52,794 nucleotides of DNA from Christensenella sp. UBA3857 (GTDB taxonomy: Bacteria > Bacillota > Clostridia > Christensenellales > CAG-138), in NCBI GenBank assembly GCA_002392505.1, contig DGHD01000029.1:1-52794 (forward strand), given 5' to 3'. Below the pieces are notes generated by a model. The model did not search any database and was not told the DNA's origin. It saw only the letters and a list, made by a program, of their open reading frames with translations. The position numbers were made by a program, and so were the translations under genes. Numbering within the stretch: the stretch's first letter is position 1; each line of letters opens with the position of its first letter. Below are positions 49,854 through 52,794 of the stretch, piece after piece.

Positions 49854-51242
49854 CTATCCCATTTTTTCTTCCATCATGTACATGAACGCGGGGACGATCT
49901 TCATCGCCTCGCCGGCGGAGATCCTTTCCCACAGCGCCGCGGTGCTTTTGCCGATCCTCTCCGCAAGCGCCGCCTCGTCCACGGTCAGGAGCTTCCTGCC
50001 GCGCATCAGTATCCTTCCCGCCGCCATCGTGAAAACGCAGTTCCTGCCGCTCATGCCCATCAGGACGTGCGCCGGGTAATTGCTTTCGTCCATCGGCGTA
50101 TAGGGCTTATAGTCCATTATGATTATATCCGCCGGCGCGCCGGGCTTGATTGTGCCTATGCCTTTTCCGAAATACTCCTCTGCAAGCAGGCGGTTGTTCT
50201 CGAACAAGAGCTTTGCCGCTTCATTGAGCCCGAACGACGGGTCGCCCGTTTTATCGCGCTGCGCGGTAATGAACGCACGCGCGCTCTCGAGCATGTCGGG
50301 AGTGAAATTATCCGTGCCCAGGCAGAGCTTTATTCCCTTCGAGAGCATCGTTTTCGCGTCCGCACAGCCGACCGCGTTCGACATATTCGACTGCGGATTG
50401 TTCACGACGAACGAGCCGCTTTCCGCTATCGTATCGAGCTCGCTCTCCGTTGTGTGCACGCAGTGCGCGAGTATGGTCCTGCCGCCGAGTATGCCGCAGT
50501 TTTTGAGGAGCTCCGCGGGAAGCTGCCCAAAAGTGTGGGTGGAGACGAACGCGTCGTCGCCGCTCTCCGAAACGTGGATGTGGAAGCCCGTCCTGCCGGC
50601 GTTCCTCGCCGCACAGCTTTTAAGGCTCGACTCGGTAAGCGTGAACGGCGCGTGCAGCCCGAACATCGCCTTGAGCATACCGCTCGGCTGCTTTTCGCAG
50701 AAGGCGATGAAGTTCTCATTCTCCTCCTCAGCGGCCTTTTCGTCGGAATAGCCGAGGCGGCAGCTCGTTTCAAAACAGCAGCACGCGCGCAGTCCCACGG
50801 CTCCGGCGGCTCCGGCGACGCCCATCAGCGAACCGGATACCGAACCGTAGCCCGCATGGTGATCGAACACGGTCGTGACGCCGTTCTTCACCGCCTCCAT
50901 AGCCGAGGCGTACGCGGCGTTCACCGTGTCGCGGAAATCAAGCTCCCTGTCAAGGCGCCAGCTTCGCATCAGAAGCACGTCCGCAAAGCAGCCGGGATGA
51001 AAGCCCGGAACGGAGTATCCCCTCAGCGCCGCGCTGTAAAAATGCGTGTGCGCGTTTATGAGACCCGGCATTATAACGCCGCCCTCCGCGTCGATGAACT
51101 GCGCCTTGGGGTACGCCTTCGAAAGCTTGCCGGTATCGCCGACGTCCCTGACGGCGTCCCCTTCGATCAAAACGGCCCCGTTCTTCATAAACGGGAGCGA
51201 AGGATCGTGAGTAATGAGATATCCGTTTCCGATAAGGTACAT
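49854..51242 (-). CDS. ssnA: SsnA-like aminohydrolase (amidohydrolase superfamily)
   Basis: Metal-dependent amidohydrolase, 462 aa. Closest by eye to SsnA, a protein linked to selenium-dependent purine metabolism and stationary-phase behaviour in other bacteria: MPGLINAHTHFYSAALRG (HxH metal site), VFDHHAGYGSVSGSL, VGLRACCCFETS, FHIHVSESGDD and LGTDNFTP. The substrate is unproven; guanine, chlorinated or other N-heterocycles are typical of relatives. ATG at 51242 follows AAGGAGGG; an in-frame reading that begins 36 codons earlier has no such site. No xanthine dehydrogenase genes are nearby, which weakens the link to purine degradation here. Confidence 0.8.
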   Translation of the reverse strand: MYLIGNGYLITHDPSLPFMKNGAVLIEGDAVRDVGDTGKLSKAYPKAQFIDAEGGVIMPGLINAHTHFYSAALRGYSVPGFHPGCFADVLLMRSWRLDRELDFRDTVNAAYASAMEAVKNGVTTVFDHHAGYGSVSGSLMGVAGAAGAVGLRACCCFETSCRLGYSDEKAAEEENENFIAFCEKQPSGMLKAMFGLHAPFTLTESSLKSCAARNAGRTGFHIHVSESGDDAFVSTHTFGQLPAELLKNCGILGGRTILAHCVHTTESELDTIAESGSFVVNNPQSNMSNAVGCADAKTMLSKGIKLCLGTDNFTPDMLESARAFITAQRDKTGDPSFGLNEAAKLLFENNRLLAEEYFGKGIGTIKPGAPADIIIMDYKPYTPMDESNYPAHVLMGMSGRNCVFTMAAGRILMRGRKLLTVDEAALAERIGKSTAALWERISAGEAMKIVPAFMYMMEEKMG

Positions 51243-51366
51243 GGGAGCACCCTCCTTTTGCGTCCGAAATACCGGGGACGCAACCCCCCGGCGCCGTGTT
51301 GAAAGTATATTTGCCTGATTCATTGTACCACCGTCTTTTATTATATGCAATGCCCTATATTATGGC

Positions 51367-51395
51367 TTGTTCATTCCGGGAAACTGTATTATAAT
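51367..51395 (+). promoter_or_regulatory. promoter of pepT
   Basis: TTGTTC (51367-51372), 17 bases, TATAAT (51390-51395). The leader of about 100 bases to the ATG is GC-rich and has several small inverted repeats near 51420-51470, without a recognisable riboswitch. Confidence 0.65.
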
Positions 51396-51502
51396 TATAT
51401 CGGCTGATCTGTGCGTGAACCGCGGATCCGCCGCGCGGCTTGACTCCGGAGAGTCTTCCGGCTTCCGGCGGCGCCTAATTTGAGAAAGCAGGGGGAATTA
51501 AT

Positions 51503-52720
51503 ATGAAAGCTTACGAGAGATTACTTGATTACGTTAAGGTGTTCACCACGAGCGACGACGATTCCGAGTCCGTTCCTTCCACCGCCCGCCAGTTCGACCT
51601 TGCGAACAGGCTAGTGGAGGAGATGAAGGCGATCGGCATTTCGGACGCCCGGGTGGACGATAAATGCTACGTGTACGGTTCCATCCCCGCGACTCCCGGT
51701 TACGAGGATAAGCCCGCGATCGGCTTTATCGCGCACATGGATACCGCTCCCGATTTTTCGGGCGAGAACGTGAACCCCCGCATCATAGAGGATTATGACG
51801 GGGAGGAGATCGTCCTCGGCGAAAGCGGAAGGAGCATCAAGCCCTCCGATTTCCCGCATCTTAAGCTCCTTAAAGGGCGCACGCTGATCGTGACCGATGG
51901 GACGACGCTTTTGGGCGCGGACGATAAGGCGGGCATTGCGGAGATAATGACCGCGGCGGAACGGCTCATTTCAAGCGATATCCCGCACGGCAGGATTCCC
52001 ATCTCGTTCACTCCCGATGAGGAAGTGGGCAGGGGAGCCGATCATTTCGACGTTAAGGGCTTCGGCGCGGATTTCGCATATACCGTCGACGGCGGTCCCG
52101 AGTGCATAATCGAGTATGAGAACTTCAACGCCGCCTCCGCGCATATCGAGATCAACGGCTTCAACGTGCATCCCGGCGCGGCGAAGGATATCATGATAAA
52201 CGCCCTGCACGTCGCCTGCGAGATAGAGGGGATGCTCCCCGCCGGGCAGACTCCGCGCGATACCGAGAAGTATGAGGGATTCTTCCACCTCTGCGATATC
52301 TCGGGCAATACCGAACACGCCGAGATGCATTACATACTCCGCGATCACAGCGCCGAGATAATGAAAGCGAGGAAGGAGACCCTCCTTCATATCGAAAAGA
52401 TCCTCAACGCGAAATACGGCGAGGGCACGGTCAAGGTGACTATTCGGGATCAGTACCAGAACATGCTCGAAAAGATCAAGCCCTGCTTCCATCTTATCGA
52501 AAACGCCTGCGCCGTGCTCGAGGAGATGGGCGTTCACGCCATGACGGAGCCCATCAGGGGCGGCACCGACGGCGCGAGGTTGAGCTTCATGGGGCTGCCC
52601 TGTCCGAACCTCGGCACCGGCGGCTTCGCCTACCACGGACCGTATGAGCATATCACGGTCGAGGGTATGGAGATCGCCACGAACGTGATCCTCGGACTCA
52701 TCAAAAAATACGCCGAGTAA
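51503..52720 (+). CDS. pepT: peptidase T (tripeptide aminopeptidase)
   Basis: Cytosolic zinc-dependent aminopeptidase of the M20 family, 405 aa, which removes the N-terminal residue of tripeptides. The metal and catalytic blocks are IGFIAHMDTAPDFSG, LLGADDKAGIAEIM, SFTPDEEVGRGADHFD (catalytic Glu), GFNVHPGAAKDIMINAL and the C-terminal GGFAYHGPYEHI. All are intact and the length is normal. AGGGGG lies about 8 bases before ATG. It could finish digestion of peptides imported by the transporter at 3236-11099. Confidence 0.96.
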   Translation: MKAYERLLDYVKVFTTSDDDSESVPSTARQFDLANRLVEEMKAIGISDARVDDKCYVYGSIPATPGYEDKPAIGFIAHMDTAPDFSGENVNPRIIEDYDGEEIVLGESGRSIKPSDFPHLKLLKGRTLIVTDGTTLLGADDKAGIAEIMTAAERLISSDIPHGRIPISFTPDEEVGRGADHFDVKGFGADFAYTVDGGPECIIEYENFNAASAHIEINGFNVHPGAAKDIMINALHVACEIEGMLPAGQTPRDTEKYEGFFHLCDISGNTEHAEMHYILRDHSAEIMKARKETLLHIEKILNAKYGEGTVKVTIRDQYQNMLEKIKPCFHLIENACAVLEEMGVHAMTEPIRGGTDGARLSFMGLPCPNLGTGGFAYHGPYEHITVEGMEIATNVILGLIKKYAE

Positions 52721-52744
52721 TCGAAAAGAGGCTGTGACAAGGGA

Positions 52745-52766
52745 GCATGCGCCCAAGGGTGCATGC
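52745..52766 (+). other. inverted repeat after pepT
   Basis: GCATGCGCCC (52745-52754) and GGGTGCATGC (52757-52766) form a stem with one G-T wobble and a two-base loop. No T-run follows directly, so it may be a terminator fragment or part of a repeat that continues beyond the window. Confidence 0.45.
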
Positions 52767-52794
52767 ACTTAAGGAGATGCAGGTTTTCAGCCTG

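Noticed and set aside
51396..51502. Riboswitch or T-box in the pepT leader
   Set aside because: Several short inverted repeats are present, but none of the conserved cores of known riboswitches or the T-box sequence can be seen.

Overview
The window looks like chromosome from an endospore-forming, Gram-positive anaerobe of the class Clostridia (Bacillota), probably an uncultivated gut-type lineage. The evidence is a complete cotJABC spore-coat operon, a homodimeric-type pyruvate:ferredoxin oxidoreductase, a cobalamin riboswitch, lipoproteins with Gram-positive style anchors, strong GGAGG ribosome sites, and many TTGnnn-17-TATAAT or extended TGnTATAAT promoters. Family-level placement is not possible from the sequence alone. 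I saw no tRNA, rRNA, insertion sequence, prophage or CRISPR array.

Layout. 1-1401 (minus): 5' part of PFOR. 1566-1709 (minus): a small unrecognised ORF. 1831-2912: cotJA-cotJB-cotJC. 3236-11099: a complete oligopeptide ABC importer (binding protein, two permeases, two ATPases). Three of its subunits are built unusually; the binding protein appears circularly permuted. 11216-12508: a membrane-anchored, ApbE-like protein that has lost most catalytic motifs. 12596-15133: membrane-anchored clostripain-type (C11) protease. 15241-15903: Pr6Pr-type membrane protein.

15900-19019: a promoter, a cobalamin riboswitch and three overlapping genes for exported proteins: a dockerin protein, an alpha/alpha-barrel protein on a Pro/Thr stalk, and a DUF4430 lipoprotein. 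The last two match the two domains of animal transcobalamin/intrinsic factor, so I read this as a B12-repressed surface vitamin-capture system. A cell-wall-type protein with three cohesin modules lies at 41745-43337, so the dockerin has a possible partner in the same window.

19190-40328: a large surface polysaccharide locus. It has a PglF/WbpM-type dehydratase, an initiating sugar-phosphate transferase, five GT4 glycosyltransferases, Wzy polymerase, Wzx flippase, the CapE-CapF-CapG set for UDP-N-acetyl-L-fucosamine, an HPr-kinase-like protein, a nucleotidyltransferase/thymidylate-kinase-like fusion, an Ig-like exported protein, and two consecutive fused Wzz/tyrosine-kinase regulators, the second with a tail of 18 tyrosines.

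40381-52720: housekeeping and single genes: ApbE flavin transferase, the cohesin protein, divergent aroQ/aroE, a zinc-ribbon membrane protein, GlnRS, an M23 peptidase, MurA, an SsnA-like amidohydrolase and peptidase T. Codon use differs visibly. The binding protein and the cohesin protein use the GCT/GGT/CGT-rich set expected of very highly expressed genes, while the polysaccharide locus uses GCG/CGC.
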